Shown in pieces: positions 47,217-47,218 of a DNA stretch of 47,218 bases. Position numbers and translations under genes: made by a program. Source of the DNA: Micromonospora sp. H61. Lineage in GTDB: Bacteria; Actinomycetota; Actinomycetes; Mycobacteriales; Micromonosporaceae. Under the pieces are notes generated by a model. That model had not been told where the DNA came from. It worked only from the letters and a program-made list of their open reading frames with translations, and ran no database searches. Position 1 is the first letter of the stretch. The number at the start of each line of letters is the position of its first letter. The stretch covers positions 1-47,218 of the forward strand of contig NZ_JAGPXY010000052.1 of the NCBI RefSeq assembly GCF_018070325.1. The letters run 5' to 3'.

Positions 47217-47218
47217 AC

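Overview
The window is very GC-rich, with frequent GTG starts, tightly overlapping genes (GTGA/ATGA junctions) and several -10 boxes of the form TANNNT only 6-7 nt before a start codon, which points to leaderless transcripts. Together with the futalosine menaquinone genes, the actinobacterial layout around the 14-gene nuo operon, an EspC/WXG pair and a 13E12-type HNH gene, this suggests an actinomycete chromosome, most likely Micromonosporaceae (Micromonospora-like). I see no rRNA, tRNA, CRISPR array, phage or transposase gene.

Left part (1-13.7 kb), accessory: a minus-strand operon (membrane protein, winged-helix regulator, ABC ATPase cut by the window edge); a plus-strand four-gene operon coding an EspC-like protein, a WXG-type protein with a hydrophobic middle, a YbaB/EbfC protein and a PH-like protein; a HelD-type RNA polymerase helicase carrying a low-complexity insert; a 13E12/DUF222 HNH gene bracketed by two simple-repeat arrays; an ArsR-type regulator and MFS exporter that reads into mqnA; and two tandem secreted serine-hydrolase paralogues of class A beta-lactamase fold.

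Middle (14-22.3 kb): paaABCDE (phenylacetyl-CoA epoxidase), a palindromic intergenic repeat, mqnC, a sortase-type LPVTG surface protein flanked by two near-identical hairpins, menG, and a small unknown gene.

Core (22.4-41.4 kb): a geranylgeranyl-reductase-family gene (menJ candidate), nuoA to nuoN complete and in canonical order, then a polyprenyl diphosphate synthase. mqnA, mqnC, menG, the menJ candidate and the prenyl synthase build or modify menaquinone, and complex I reduces it, so much of the window is a quinone supply-and-use locus. A near-perfect Rex (NADH/NAD+ sensor) operator lies just upstream of the menJ-nuo block.

Right part (41.4-47.2 kb): an MFS transporter divergent from an IclR regulator, a strong bidirectional terminator, a Tat-exported PhoX-type phosphatase with a PHO-box-like direct repeat upstream, and a divergent ECF sigma factor with its zinc anti-sigma factor.

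Most of the window is conserved actinobacterial biology. The least described parts are the EspC-WXG-EbfC-PH operon, the paired SxxK/KNG secreted proteins, the cluster of in-frame and intergenic repeat expansions at 5.8-10.1 kb, and several unassigned operators.
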